DNA of 64,000 nt from Hygrophila difformis (Eukaryota; Streptophyta; Magnoliopsida; Lamiales; Acanthaceae): contig JAOANR010000003.1 in the NCBI GenBank assembly GCA_030278955.1, positions 19,243,050 to 19,307,049 on the forward strand, given 5' to 3'. A program made the translations under genes and the position numbers. Below, one piece after another: positions 21,697 to 33,557 of the stretch; the stretch's first letter is position 1; each line of letters opens with the position of its first letter. Below the pieces are notes generated by a model that saw only the letters and a list, made by a program, of their open reading frames with translations, did no database searches and was not told the origin of the DNA.

Positions 21697-24600
21697 TCAT
21701 TTTATATCAGAAATGGTCCATCCAATTGCATGTACATATTTCTTTAGAATGTCTACCAGAGCTTTTTCTTGTTCTTGTGTCAGCTTGGCTGACACAATTA
21801 CCGGTAATCTTTTATGTTCAGCGAGAAAAACGTACTTAAGATGATCCGGAAGTATTTTAAGTTCAAGCTCTGGCGGACATTCAACGGAAAGTAGTAATTT
21901 GCGAGAAATGGTTGGGGGTGAGAGATCAGATTTACCTTCAGGACCCTGTGTCAGTACAGGGTCCACTTCCTCTTCCGTGATGCTCTCTTCCTCCTCCGGA
22001 GTGAATTCAACACCGTCGAACTCTTCAAGATCCCCAGTGATAGGGTCTTCGAAGTGAACAGCGTTGCAACTTCTTTGTTGCTCAGCACCTCCAGGCGTCA
22101 GTACCTGTTTTGAAACTTTGTCCGTCATCACAGTCATAGAGTCTATGCTCTCATCCTCACACCTACTTTCTATTACATCGAACATGGAACAAGATCCCTC
22201 ATTCGGGAATTTCTGCAGCTGATCCATGTCAAAAGAGATTTCTCGATTATCTACCCTCAATGTGACTCTTCCAGATGTGGCATCAATTAGTGCACCGCCA
22301 GTGGCCAAAAACGGGCGTCCCAGGATAAGCGGCATTTCAGAGTCCTCTTCAATGTCAAGGATGATGAAGTCAACCGGGAAAAGAACTTGGCCGGTTTTGA
22401 CTACCACGTCCTTGAGGATTCCTACGGGCTTAGTGATTGATCTATCTGCTAGTTGTAGTTTCATCTTGACCGGTTCAATCTCTCCGAGCCTTAGGCGAAT
22501 TGCCATGGCTAGAGGCATCACGTTGATGCTGGATCCTAGATCATATAACCCCATGCTCACTTTGGCCTTTCCAATCTGTACTGGTAGCGTGCAACATCCA
22601 GGGTCCTCTTTCTTTTCGGGTAGTTTCCTCTGAACTATGGCACTGCATGTGCTGTTGAGAATAATCACCTCCTCCTGCTCTACCTGCCTTTTCCCTGAAA
22701 TCAATTCTTTCAAGAACTTAGCATAGGTGGGCATTTCTGAAATCATTTCCACGAGAGGAATGGTTATCTCTACGGACTTTAACCGTTCTAGAAATTTCTT
22801 GAATTCAAGGTCATGTTCCTTATTTTTAAGACGTGCAGGGTATGGCACCCTTGGCATGTACTTATTATTATCAATTTTTGGTGGTAAAGAGAAGGAAGTT
22901 GTACCTTCACCCATACCCTTTTCAGCTTCATTTGCAGCTTCAGCCTGCGTATTTGTTGTATCTGATTTATCCCTTACCAGCTCAACACTTTCATCTCCTT
23001 CAATCTTTTCCTTTTCCTTTTCCACCTCCAATGAAACCTTTACTTTCATAGCTTTCTTCTTTGCAGATCCAACATTTCCTTTCAAAGTCTTGCCTCCCCG
23101 CAATGTGATTGCTTTGCATAGTGGGTTGGCTTCAGTGCTGCTCGGCAGTGTTCCCTTCCCCCTGTTCTGCAATTCCTTAGCCAACTGGGTGACCTGTGTC
23201 TCCACATTTTTGATTGATGACTGCAACTGCTGGTTTATCTCCCTTTGATTGGAAATAAATTCAGTCATCAAATTCTCCAGTCGAGATGGTGGCTTTTGGT
23301 TGTATTGCTGATTCTGATCAGGTTGGGCTTGGAAGTTTTGGAAATTCTGGCCTTGGTTTTGGTTGGGCCTCTGTTGGATATGGGGTTGAAAGTTCTGATT
23401 CTGATTCTGGAAGTTCTGAACTCTCTGCTGAACGAATCCTTGGTTCTGAGGTCTGAAGTTCTGCTGAAGGTTTTGGTTTGCAAACTGGTTAGGCTGGTTT
23501 GGCTGTGTCAACAAATGCGCATTGAGTGCATTGTTGTTGGAATAGGAGAGGTTGGGGTGGCGGTTTTGGTAGTTCCCTGCGTAATTGCAGCTTTCGGTAG
23601 CTAGTTGTTGGCATGTGTCAGTTGGATGTGGTCCCTGACATAGCCCACAAATTGCTCTCGATTGCTGTGCTTGCACTTGGCTAGATGAGGCTCCTGCCTG
23701 AGGAGTACCTGCTCCCTTTCCTTTCTCCTGTCCTAGCTGTATCGCAGCTACCTGTTCCTGCAATTTTTCGAAATCTGTTTTTCCTTCACTCACAGTCAAA
23801 ACTTTTCTAGGAGGGTCCACCTTCTTGTCATTGTTGTTCAATACAGATCTCTTGACAGACATTGTCTCAATCTTTTCCCAGGCTTGATCCATGGGCAAAT
23901 GGAGTAAATGTCTTCCGCCTGCAGCGTCCAACATCATTCTCCATGGATGGGTAAGCCCTCCATAGAACTTCCTCAGTTGCTCCCATGGTTGATATCCGTG
24001 TTGGGGGCATCGCCTCAAGAGGCTAGAGAACCTCTCCTTTGCGTCATACAATGACTCGTCCGGCTTCATTTTGAACTCTCCAATTTTCTCGCGTCCTTCG
24101 TCTATTTTAGATTAAGGAAAATATTTCAGCAGAAAACTCCTCACCAAATCTGCCCAGGTGCTCCTCTGATTTATAGGCAATGATTTATACCAATCCCTGG
24201 CACCACTAAACAAAGAAAAGGGAAACAACATTAGTCTTATAGCATCAGGTGAGACTCCCTGATTTTTTATTGTGTCGCAGAGCTCCAGGAAGGTTTGGAG
24301 ATGATCATGGGGATCCTCATGATTTGCACTGCAAAATTGGTTGTTTTGCACCAAGTTGATGAGTGCCGGTTTGAGCTCAAAATTGCGTGCAGGAAATTGT
24401 GCTCTCCTAGGCCTATCCAGATAGGGCTCCACGATAGGCTGCATAAAATCAGTTGCTGCTTGTTGCTGTTGATTTCCTTGCTCTGCTTGGTTTTGATACT
24501 GCTGGTGGTAGTTGGGATTCTGTTGGAAAATATTATCGGGATCATGAGGGTTGTTTTGGAACTGGTCCTGATTGAAGACTTGATTCTGGTATTGCTGGTT

Positions 24601-24963
24601 TGGTATATTTTGGTTTTGTTGGTTATATTGGTTAGGGGGTGGTGGTTGTTGGTGGAATTGCTGATACTGTTGCTGATTTGGATTAGGTAGATTTTCCTCC
24701 TCGTTGGCACGAATCGGGTGTTCTACCATACCCCCATCAGCTCCATTACAAGGGTTATTGGGTGGTTGGTCTATTGGTAAGATCGAGGGAATGTCCTGGT
24801 TCTCTGCCATATCAGATATTTCACTGCTTGTTGTTTCGGGCGAGGTACGAGTCCGAGCTTCCTGCTCTTTTCTTCGTCTGGCTTGCACCCTCAGTTGGCG
24901 AGCGGTCCTTTCTATTTCTAGATCGAACGGTAGCTCAGGCAATGTGGCCTTTCTCCTTTGCAT
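21697..24963 (-). pseudogene. Athila-like gag and protease
   Basis: The frame runs from MQRRKATLPELP at 24963. The gag core has NHEDPHDHLQTFLELCDTI, RLMLFPFSLFSGARDWYKSL and RSFLLKYFP, the signature of Athila gag. A TAA at 24112-24114 interrupts it at a position where the family continues in frame. Beyond it come SLYDAKERFSSLLRRCPQHG, a single zinc knuckle CGLCQGPHPTDTC and a long Q/N-rich linker. Then comes a protease with the aspartic motif YDLGSSINVMP and ILGRPFLATG. Ends at an in-frame TGA that separates it from RT. Directly upstream of the first ATG, at 24973, another LTR retrotransposon has inserted, so this element's 5' UTR and primer site are displaced or lost. Confidence 0.88.
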
Positions 24964-24972
24964 AAGCAGTTT

Positions 24973-27577
24973 TGTAATACCCGAGAATTTTCCAATATAA
25001 AATAAAACAATAATTAAATAAATAAATAATAAATAAAATAAATACTATAAATAAATAAACAAATCCAGCAAATAAAAGAAGTAAATAAAGATAAGGAAAT
25101 GAGAAATGAGATTTTTACTTAAAATGGAATTAAAGGGATTTAATTAAATAAAAGGATGGATAAGGTAAAGAATGGTACACCAAAACCCGACACTAATGAA
25201 CTCGAGGATTCGAGTCCAAAACATCCAATTAGACCTGAGAATAAAATTAGAGAGAAAGTATGAACCCGAAGATACCCCGGAAATCGGAATTCGGGAGCAT
25301 AGAGGGATAGAAACCCGAAAGAGAGGCGGAAAAGCACGACGGATCGCACGACCCGCCCGGACCAAAGTCCAGGCGAAGTCGGCGCGGTGGCCGCGCGGTG
25401 AAGGTGGTTTAGCGCGCCACGACCGCGCCACTTGACAGATTTGGTTGTTGCGTGAATCTCTCGCCCGAACGCGGATTTTTCGACTTTCGGTTGAACATCT
25501 CTCGACTCAAGACCTTTAGGTCGGTTGTGGACGCCCTAGGGATTGAGAATTCTATAAATAAGCCCCTTGGGAGCCCCAAACAAGTTTACAAAACCCTACA
25601 ACCTTCTATACGTTCGAAACCCTAAATTCGGAGTCGACGGAAAGCACCAAACGGAGGCAGCAGCTTTGGACAAAAATCCAAGGTCTCCAAACGTTGTGGT
25701 AAGCTCTAGTCCGATAAATCTTTTCACGTTTCAATCCGAAAACGGATTCTAACTTCGGTTCTTCTCTTTCTACACCCCGTATCGAATCTAGATCGTAGAA
25801 CCCGACGAACGGAGAGGAGAAACGGTGATCTGGAAGCCACGCCTCCGAACTAGACATCCCCGATGTTCATAGATACTGTAAGTTAACTCTTACATGGTTT
25901 TGGGATGAATTAAAACATTCGAAACTAAAAGATTAACAAGAAATCGAAAATCTGTCAATTCTTACTTTCTACCGACGCAACAGATTTGATGATTTTTTCC
26001 GAACCTTAAAACGAACTCAAACGGAAAAACTTAAAACACAAAAAACATTTCTAAGACTTAGATCTAGCTACTGTAAATATTTGAGAATTTTCGGAATTGA
26101 TTTGATATGTGAAAACCCATTGAAACCGAGCTGTTTAAATCTAGATCTTGAAATCTTGGACAGAACTTAGGAATGATCTTGATCACGTTTTTGACATAGG
26201 ATCTAGGCTGTTTTAGATCTTTGGCCGAACATGAAAGTTGTAGATAAATGTCTTAAGATGATCCCTGTCAAAGTTCATTAAATTTGGAGTTGAATTGATA
26301 TGGTAGAATTTGAAATCTTTAAACTGTGACATATTAAACTCGGACAGAATTCTTCTTATGCGAAAATTGGTAATTTTGACCTACTTAGGTATCTCGGATT
26401 GAAAAAGTTAAAACACGAAAGTTGTAGATCTTGATGTTTCCGAGTCAGATATGAAATTTTGGAATTTTTGGAATTAAATCTGATTTTAGACGAATTTTGG
26501 AGTAAACTGTGATTTACCGAAACGAAATCTTGAAATCTTGTTGAAACATGGAATTAACCTTTAGGGTTGAAACGAATTGAGATATTATTTCTAAATTAAT
26601 ACAATGGAAGGCAGATTTTAAAAAACTAAATCCCCTTACAAACTTGATAAATTAAAATTAGGGGTGAGTGCTCTGCAGGGTGCCCCCTAACGATTCACTT
26701 CGTGCCGTAATGGGCGATGGTGACCCCGCGCGCTAAATTTGAGATATGGATTGCCTAAACGGCGAAACTTAGAGCCTATACTCTCGTGAAAATCCGTATG
26801 GGTTTCCCGAGGCTCCGGAGTGGTACTGGGTATGGCTGATACGGTTGCGGCCGCCGGGCTACCGGCTAAACTTGTTGACATCGCGATGCTATCGTGAAAC
26901 TTTGAAATACCAAATCGGGAATGTAATGGGGATTCTAAATTAAATTAGATTAAATTATGTTGTTGTCCAATTAAATTATTTAAATGCTTTATTTAAATTA
27001 TGGCTTTTATGATTAAACCATGTGATATGTGTCATTAAATAGAGCCCTGAGATAAATTATGCTATTGGATATGGATTAGATGAAATTAAATATTATGTTA
27101 TTATCATGTTTTTGTTAAATTATTAAATTTATGGCTTTTAAACCCTACGATCATGCATGTGTTAACTTACTCAGCAATTTTGCTGACCAAAACCATTTTT
27201 ATTCCTTTCCTTACAGAATATGTGGAATGAGCATGTGTGAGCACGATTCATGCATGGGATTTTGGGGAACACTTATTTTGCTTTTAAATTTCGTACTTAG
27301 ACTATACTATGAACGGGCCTGTTTAACCCGTGTTTTGGCCATGTCGGCCCCTTTTATATTTTCCGCTGCGATATTGTACTAAACTAAATATTTCCGCTGC
27401 GCTATGCTATTATTATTTTCGAATTATATTGTATGGGCTATTTTGAATGCTTTAAATGTTTTAAATACTGCAATACCTAGCCTTGCATCTCTTTAGTAAG
27501 CTCGGAGAAACCGTGTCTTACTAGGGAGATGTGGCGGTGACATCCCGACCTGGGTGACCAAAAACCGGGGTGTTACA
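24973..27577 (+). repeat. 5' LTR of chromovirus derivative
   Basis: TG...CA ends. A GC-rich block with CCGCGCGGT (about 25380-25433), TATAAATA at 25553-25560, a telo-box AAACCCTAA at 25617-25625 in the presumed leader, a GTAAGC splice donor at 25699 and a strong acceptor TTTCCTTACAG at 27216. A 1518-base leader intron inside the LTR is therefore likely. The 3' copy matches over 33558-35058. Confidence 0.85.
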
Positions 27578-27580
27578 AGT

Positions 27581-27592
27581 TGGTATCAGAGA
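27581..27592 (+). other. Primer-binding site, tRNA-iMet type
   Basis: TGGTATCAGAG, three bases after the LTR end, complementary to the 3' end of initiator tRNA-Met. The next base is A where the usual site has C. Confidence 0.8.
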
Positions 27593-27802
27593 CCGGCTAT
27601 TTTTTTTAAACTATTATTTTTAAACCATTATTATTTTTAAACTATTATTAATATTTTGACTATTATTTTAAATTTTAAAGTATTATTTCCATGGAAAAAT
27701 CTTTATTTTAAAACCCATGGAAAAATATATATATGTGGTGCATTAAATTATTATTGGGGGGAAAAAGAAAATCATTTGCATTTGCATGTCGCATCTCTGC
27801 TA

Positions 27803-27955
27803 TGAACTTAGAATCTTGGAAACTTGAACTTAGCATCTTGGCGAAGCTTGAACTTAGAATCTTGGCGAAACTTGAACTTAGAATCTTGGAAACTCGAAAT
27901 TAGAATCTTGGCGAATTGAACTTAGAATCTTGGCGAATATTAACTTAGATCTCTT
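27803..27955 (+). repeat. Leader direct repeats
   Basis: About seven degenerate copies of AACTTAGAATCTTGGCGAA. The gag-only element has a shorter version at about 42128-42225, which supports a common origin of the two leaders. Confidence 0.75.
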
Positions 27956-27966
27956 GCTTGCGCTAG

Positions 27967-28566
27967 ATGGCTAGTCAAGACATGATGCAGTTGATGATCA
28001 AGATGATGAACGCTCACCTTGACACCCAACAAACCATACAACAAATGAAAAATCGTATAGCTCACTTGGAGGCAAATCTGCACCAAATGGGAGACTTAAG
28101 GGAAGCTGACCTCCAGCACTTCCTGAACTTGAGAGCCGCTGATCAAGATCGCATAAAAGACTTAGAAACTCAAGTGCAAAAACTCACCGAACGGAGCGAT
28201 GCTGTGATAGATAGAGTTGAGGATCTAGGGACGGACCTGCTTGACCTCACTGATATAGTAGTACCTTATAGCCCTGTGGAAGACCACTTGATGGGACCAC
28301 GAAGCCCAACACCCCCAGTGGAGAGCCCATCCGGCCTTATCCATGGACGCTACGGAACCCTTGGGCTCTGGCCCCACATGGTCCGCCCATTGCCAAACCC
28401 GAGCCCCGTGGAGAACCATCCGGAGGAGACACCGGACCCAGTTCCGGAAGCCGTCGATCCACCATCCCCAGTGTTTCATGGACCTTTGGGCACCGGCCAG
28501 GTCTCTGATGAGGATGACCCTATGGAAGACCCCGCTACTCTGCCAGAGGACGCGGAGATCTTTTAG
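27967..28566 (+). CDS. Orphan coiled-coil ORF in gag position
   Basis: 199 codons, opening MASQDMMQLMIKMMNAHLD. Residues about 10-95 are a predicted coiled coil (heptad-like LETQVQKLTERSDAVIDRV). The C-terminal half is proline- and acid-rich (PRSPTPPVE, PVPEAVDPPSP, DEDDPMED). No gag core, zinc knuckle or protease motif is visible, and I do not recognise the family. It starts directly after the leader repeats, where gag starts in related elements, and a plausible AATAAA lies 68 bases after the stop (about 28634). It is open and undamaged. It might assist a gag supplied in trans, or be the N-terminal part of a longer protein. Confidence refers to it being a real ORF, not to a function. Confidence 0.5.
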   Translation: MASQDMMQLMIKMMNAHLDTQQTIQQMKNRIAHLEANLHQMGDLREADLQHFLNLRAADQDRIKDLETQVQKLTERSDAVIDRVEDLGTDLLDLTDIVVPYSPVEDHLMGPRSPTPPVESPSGLIHGRYGTLGLWPHMVRPLPNPSPVENHPEETPDPVPEAVDPPSPVFHGPLGTGQVSDEDDPMEDPATLPEDAEIF

Positions 28567-28884
28567 ATACTTTATCTTAGATAGTACATTTATTTTGCGC
28601 ATCCTATTACTTGTATTAAATTTCTTTTAAAGGAATAAAATGTGAGTTGATTTTTTTTGAAATCCTTCAGCCCAAAATTATCGAAAAAAAAAAAGACGAA
28701 CCGGAACAGTTCCACCGCATTTTCTCTAAACGACAACAGTCAAATCAGACAACTGAACAAGGATACAACGGGAACATAAACTACGAAACAAAACACAGCA
28801 AGATCATCCTTGTACAGTCCATAAGAAAACAACTAAATAAAACACTACTACAGCAAGCCTAGATGGAAATGCGGAAACAAAGGA

Positions 28885-30216
28885 TCACTGGTCGGGAGGC
28901 GGGAACTGACGACGCATATACTCGTCCATCTGACACATGTAGGCGTACATATCGGTCATGGAGGCCTGCTGCTCCAGCTGTCTCGTAGTGATCGTATCCA
29001 TGCGAGCCTGGTACAGGTCCATCCTGGCATCCAGAGCGTCGTAGCGAGCCTGCCCGGCTGCAAACCCAGCATGCATACGAGCGAACCCCGCATCCATACT
29101 AAGCTGCATACCCTGCAGCATCTGAACTATCTGCGGCATCTCCGCACCCTACTGGGGAACCTCGGGAGGCGGAGGTGGCTGCTCAGGAGGAACAACTAAA
29201 ATCAAACCATCACCGTTGGGCTCCGGGCGAAGGACAGCCGGAGGAGCCCCACGTCGAAGAGCACTGCGTCGAGGGGTGTAGCTAGGGATACGGTAGTAGC
29301 CGCCAGCGGATAGCTCGTAAGGATCCGTCTCTGGTGACGTACGGATCCCCTGAGCCGCACACATGCCGCAAATAAGATGAACATGGGTAATCACCCTGCT
29401 CCCTCGTCCTCGGCGCATACCCCTCAGGTTGTCCGCGATACAAGCCCCAACATTCACCCTACCACCTCGGGCGAGAAAGCAGATGGTCTCATAGACGTGG
29501 TCGATAACAATATGGCTCCGGGTGATCGGCCGGACACGGCCTAACCATATCTGAGCTAGCTCGCGCCACGGAGAGTCCATCGTCGTCAACCTCAGCTCGT
29601 GATCATGCTCGAGCAGAGGAGCCGTCAAGGTGCATAAAACGCCCAACGCAGGCGGGGGTATACGACCCTCAGGCTGTGGCCGGAACACGCCGTCGTTAGG
29701 AAGGCCAAAGTAGACGTTGATTGCCCGAGCACTGAAATCTAGATGGCGACCCCGAACCCAGACTTGAGACAAGTCACTGTTCTCCCCGAGACCGCCAATG
29801 TTGGCAATGACCTCCATGGCTAAGTACCCAGAAGCGACGCCCTCGGGATGGCGCGCAAGCCCAGTCCACTGAAGAAGACCCAAAACTGGACTAACCCTGT
29901 CGTCGTCCATATGGCGAGGATATATGCCTCTCTCCGGGACATAAGACCTGTTTCGATGAAGCTCGTCGAAGTAGAACTCCTGAGAGGCCATAGTAGCGAA
30001 CCGATACCTGTCGTGTCGACGGGGGCGCACCTCGTCGGGGAGACCCTTGAGCTTAGGGCCCCGCTGCTCCTCGTCCTCCTCAGACTCGCTCTCATCAAAA
30101 TCAGACATCGCCGGAGCGGCAGTGCTAGGACCAGACTCATCGCGCTGAGCAACTCGTCTCCTGGTCCTCGGGGGACACATGAGTGACGCCAAAATAACCC
30201 ACAGAAAAAGCAGCAT
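28885..30216 (-). pseudogene. Antisense gene: putative plant transposon protein-like, one nonsense codon
   Basis: Runs opposite to the element. After a 5'-leader intron the frame opens with an ATG at 30216, or at 30180 (MCPPRTRRRVAQRD, a basic NLS-like stretch), then an acidic ESESEEDEEQ tract. The core has VASGYLAMEVIANIGG, QVWVRGRHLDFSARAINVYF and FGLPNDGVF, then HIVIDHVYETICFLARG. This pattern resembles the 'putative plant transposon protein' family (PF20167-like) found near plant retroelements; that name is from memory and needs a profile search. A TAG at 29149-29151 interrupts the frame. The same frame continues to 28885 as a helical tail (MDAGFARMHAGFAAGQARYD). One nonsense mutation thus separates it from a protein of over 440 residues. 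Molecular function is unknown. Confidence 0.55.
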
Positions 30217-30217
30217 C

Positions 30218-31015
30218 CTGCAGATATCCAACCAATACCAAATGTAAGGATAAATCCTACATGGCAATTACATTAAGCATAATCTAGAAAACACAAGAAC
30301 ATGAAGGGTGAGCCCTAACACGAGCGATCAAGAGGATAACCAAACCAAGACTATGTCTAGAAAAGTCCCAAACCCCCTTGGGACATTTCGTCGAACACGT
30401 TGAGTGCGCAGTAAATCAAGATCAAAGTTTACTTGTAAACACATGGGGAACGTCCCCAAATCAAAACAATTGCTTAGGCAATAACTTATCATCATAATAG
30501 GTCACAAACCAACGACAACGAACTCATCCGCATGCCCACAATACCAATACAAATTGGGAAATTCATGCTTTCCTTAAAATATGGAATCTAGTAAAACTTC
30601 CTCAAACTAGGCATGCATTGTGGCACAAATACTTCCTAATCAACAAAAATAACACCAAGTATCGCCCATACTCGTTAATTGCATAAATTAAGTCTAAAAA
30701 CAACAAACCCCCAATTCTTGTCCCCAAACCCTAATTTTGAAATTCACCCAAAGATTAAGGCTAAACAAGACATAAAATTCCGAAATTGACAAATGGAAGT
30801 AGTAGACGCATACCTTGCAAAGGAAAATCGAAGCCGGGAATGAGGGAATCGGGGGATGGAAGAACGAATTTGAGAGAAAACTAGAAGAAGCCTCAGAAGT
30901 GGAGATGGGGCGGAATGGCTCGCGCTCCGCGCGAGCCTTTTTACTCGAACTGCCATGGCCGCGCGGTCGCCGCGCGCCACCGCGCGGGCACCGCGCGAGC
31001 CTCAAAATTTGTTTT
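30218..31015 (-). promoter_or_regulatory. Leader, intron and GC-rich upstream region of the antisense gene
   Basis: Minus strand: donor GCAAG then GTATGCG at 30813, acceptor ATATCTGCAG at 30218, giving a 596-base intron just before the ATG. Upstream, 30930-31010 is very GC-rich with repeated CCGCGCGGT and GCGCGAGCC. CCGCGCGGT also occurs in the U3 of this family's LTRs. A C/T-rich leader sits between them. No clear TATA box was seen. Confidence 0.5.
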
Positions 31016-31046
31016 TAGTTTTTTTTTTACCTTCCACTGTTTACGC

Positions 31047-33329
31047 AATCAGCTATACGGCAAATTGTCCAAATGTGACTTCTGGCTGAAAGAAGTGGCA
31101 TTCCTCGGACACATAGTATCCGCTGATGGAGTATCAGTAGATCCGGCAAAAGTCTCTGCCGTAACTGAATGGGCAACTCCGAAAAGTCCAACGGAAATAA
31201 GGAGTTTCCTTGGATTAGCCGGATATTATAGACGATTTGTGAAGGACTTTTCAAGAATTGCACGTCCTTTGACCCAGCTGCTGAAGAAAGGAGCAAAATA
31301 CGAGTGGACCGAAGCTTGTGAGATGGCGTTTCAAGAGCTGAAGAAACGACTCACAACCACACCCGTATTAACACTACCATCAGAGAATGGCGACTTCGAA
31401 GTATATAGCGATGCTTCGAAGGAAGGTTTAGGTTGTGTTTTGATGCAAGACTCGAGAGTCGTAGCCTATGCATCACGCCAACTAAAACCTCACGAGGAAA
31501 ATTATCCGACACATGACCTGGAGTTGGCAGCGGTCGTTTTCGCTCTAAAGATATGGAGACATTATCTTTATGGGCGGAAGTGTCGAATGTTCACCGACCA
31601 CAAGAGCTTGAAATATATATTCACTCAAAAGGAGTTGAATTTGAGACAGCGAAGGTGGTTGGAACTTATTAAAGACTACGATTTAGAGATAGCATACCAC
31701 GAGGGGAAGGCGAATGTGGTAGCCGATGCCCTAAGTCGGAAAACCCAACACGTGACAAACTCGTTGGTAATTCCGCCGGCATTGTACATGGATTTGGCAA
31801 GATTGGAGTTAGAACTTGTGCATCCTGGCACAGTGAGAGAAACGGTCAATGTCATGGTCGTAGAAACTCCAATATTGGACGAGATTCGACTCGCTCAACC
31901 GGGCGATCCGAAACTCGAGAAGATAAAAGGGTATATTGCCGAAGGAAAGGCAATAGGATTTGCTGTCCACGAGGATGGAAGCATCCGTTTTAAAGGTAGA
32001 TGGTGTGTGCCTCTTAAATGTGCCGAATTAAAGCAAAGGTTGATGGAGGAAAGGCACAACACGCCATATTCCGTACATCCCGGAGGTGACAAGCTATACA
32101 AAGATCTGAAGAAGATCTATTGGTGGCCGGGAATGAAGAAGGAAGTGGCGAATTTCGTGGCGAGATGTCTCACCTGCCAAAAGGTTAAGGCAGTGCGACA
32201 TAAACCCTTAGGATTGATGCAACCACTAGAGATTCCAAGTTGGAAGTGGGATAGCATCTCAATGGACTTTGTCTCGGGATTACCCCGATCACCTAAAGGC
32301 ATGAACAAGATTTGGGTGATTGTGGATAGGCTAACGAAGACAGCCATATTTATCCCAATGAAAGACACGTGGACTATGGACCAATTGGCCCGAGCCTACA
32401 TTGATAACGTGGTACGACGACATGGAGTACCACATGATATCATTTCCGATAGAGACAGTAGATTTGTCTCTCATTTCTGGACGGAGTTACAAAAAGCTCT
32501 CGGTACTCAAATCAAAATGAGCACCGCATTCCACCCGATGACGAATGGACAAACCGAGAGAACAATCCAAACACTAGAAGACATGCTGAGAGCATGTGTG
32601 TTGGAATTCAAAGGAAATTGGGAATCTCATTTACCCTTGATTGAGTTTTCCTATAATAATAGTTACCATGCTAGTATCGGCATGGCACCTTTCGAGGCAT
32701 TGTATGGACGAAAGTGCCGAAGCCCATTGAGCTGGGAAGAAAACGATAAGTCCGTGGTAGTGGGACCACAACTTATCGAAGACATGGCTCAACAAATCAA
32801 AGTGATCCAAGGGAAGATGAAAGCCGCTCAAGACCGTCAAAAGAGTTATACCGACGTGAGACGACGAGACCTAGAATTTCAAGTGGGAGATAGGGTCATG
32901 CTAAAGATATCACCCATGAAGGGGGTGATGCGCTTTGGCAAACGAGGGAAGTTAAGTCCTCGATACATAGGACCTTACGAAATTCTAGAACGAGTCGGAA
33001 CTCTAGCCAACCGATTGGCTTTACCGCCACACTTAGATAGAGTTCATAATGTCTTCCATGTCTCGCAACTAAAGAAGTATGTGCCGGACCCGACACATGT
33101 ACTTCAACCGGAGATAATTGAGCTCGATGAAGATTTGACTTACGAAGAAGTCCCAGTGCGTATTCTCGATACTATGGAACGAGCAACGAGGAACAAAACC
33201 TTCAAAATGATCAATGTTCTTTGGTCAAATCACGAAAGTGAGACGGCAACTTGGGAAGTAGAATCCGATATGAGGGAACGATACCCGACACTGTTCCAAA
33301 CCGATACCGACACAGTTATGGGGACATAA
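31047..33329 (+). pseudogene. Chromovirus pol, 5'-truncated: RT end, RNase H, integrase, chromodomain
   Basis: Open to the stop at 33329 but starting only in the last part of RT ([37 protein letters not shown]). RNase [52 protein letters not shown]. Integrase: zinc finger with CLTCQKVK, catalytic [22 protein letters not shown] and [12 protein letters not shown]. After the [10 protein letters not shown] and [13 protein letters not shown] region comes a chromodomain ([13 protein letters not shown], then [16 protein letters not shown]), which targets insertion to marked chromatin in this group. The ending fits Tekay-like chromoviruses. The catalytic RT motif and everything before it are missing. 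The frame also runs open upstream to 30915 through the GC-rich DNA, which is chance. It could supply integrase in trans only if translated from an internal start. Confidence 0.85.
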
Positions 33330-33557
33330 CTGCAATCTTAAGGGGGAGAGGATGTCATACCACCTATTTTTCGTGCATTTTTGTAAACTTTTGAACTACG
33401 TTATGGCTTGATCCCTTTACCGGGTACGTAGGCAGCTTAGAAGTTTTAATTCTAAGTTCAGTCACAACATAATAAAACAAACACAAGACCTTAGCACGAG
33501 ACGAGAAAAGCCGAAACACAACTTCGAGGACGAAGTTGATTCTTAAGGAGGGTAGAC
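33330..33557 (+). other. 3' untranslated region with two polypurine tracts
   Basis: After the pol stop comes TTAAGGGGGAGAGGATG then TGTCATACC, which looks like an older polypurine tract and LTR start. About 200 bases later a second tract, TTAAGGAGGGTAGAC, directly precedes the real 3' LTR. Between them is a hairpin with outer arms CTACGT and ACGTAG around a CCCTTTACCGGG core. The same layout is at 43702-43987. Confidence 0.7.

Noticed and set aside
22727..24690. Long plus-strand frames opposite the Athila-like gag (hydrophobic or S/L-rich)
   Set aside because: They mirror the Q/N-rich and charged gag coding on the minus strand and have no independent support.
25144..25435. Short frames inside the LTRs (for example 25144-25435, 33729-34007, 39385-39637)
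   Set aside because: They lie in the U3/leader region, come from GC-rich blocks, and change frame between LTR copies.
30915..31046. Extension of the pol frame upstream to 30915
   Set aside because: The sequence is the GC-rich upstream region of the antisense gene; similarity to RT begins only at about 31047.
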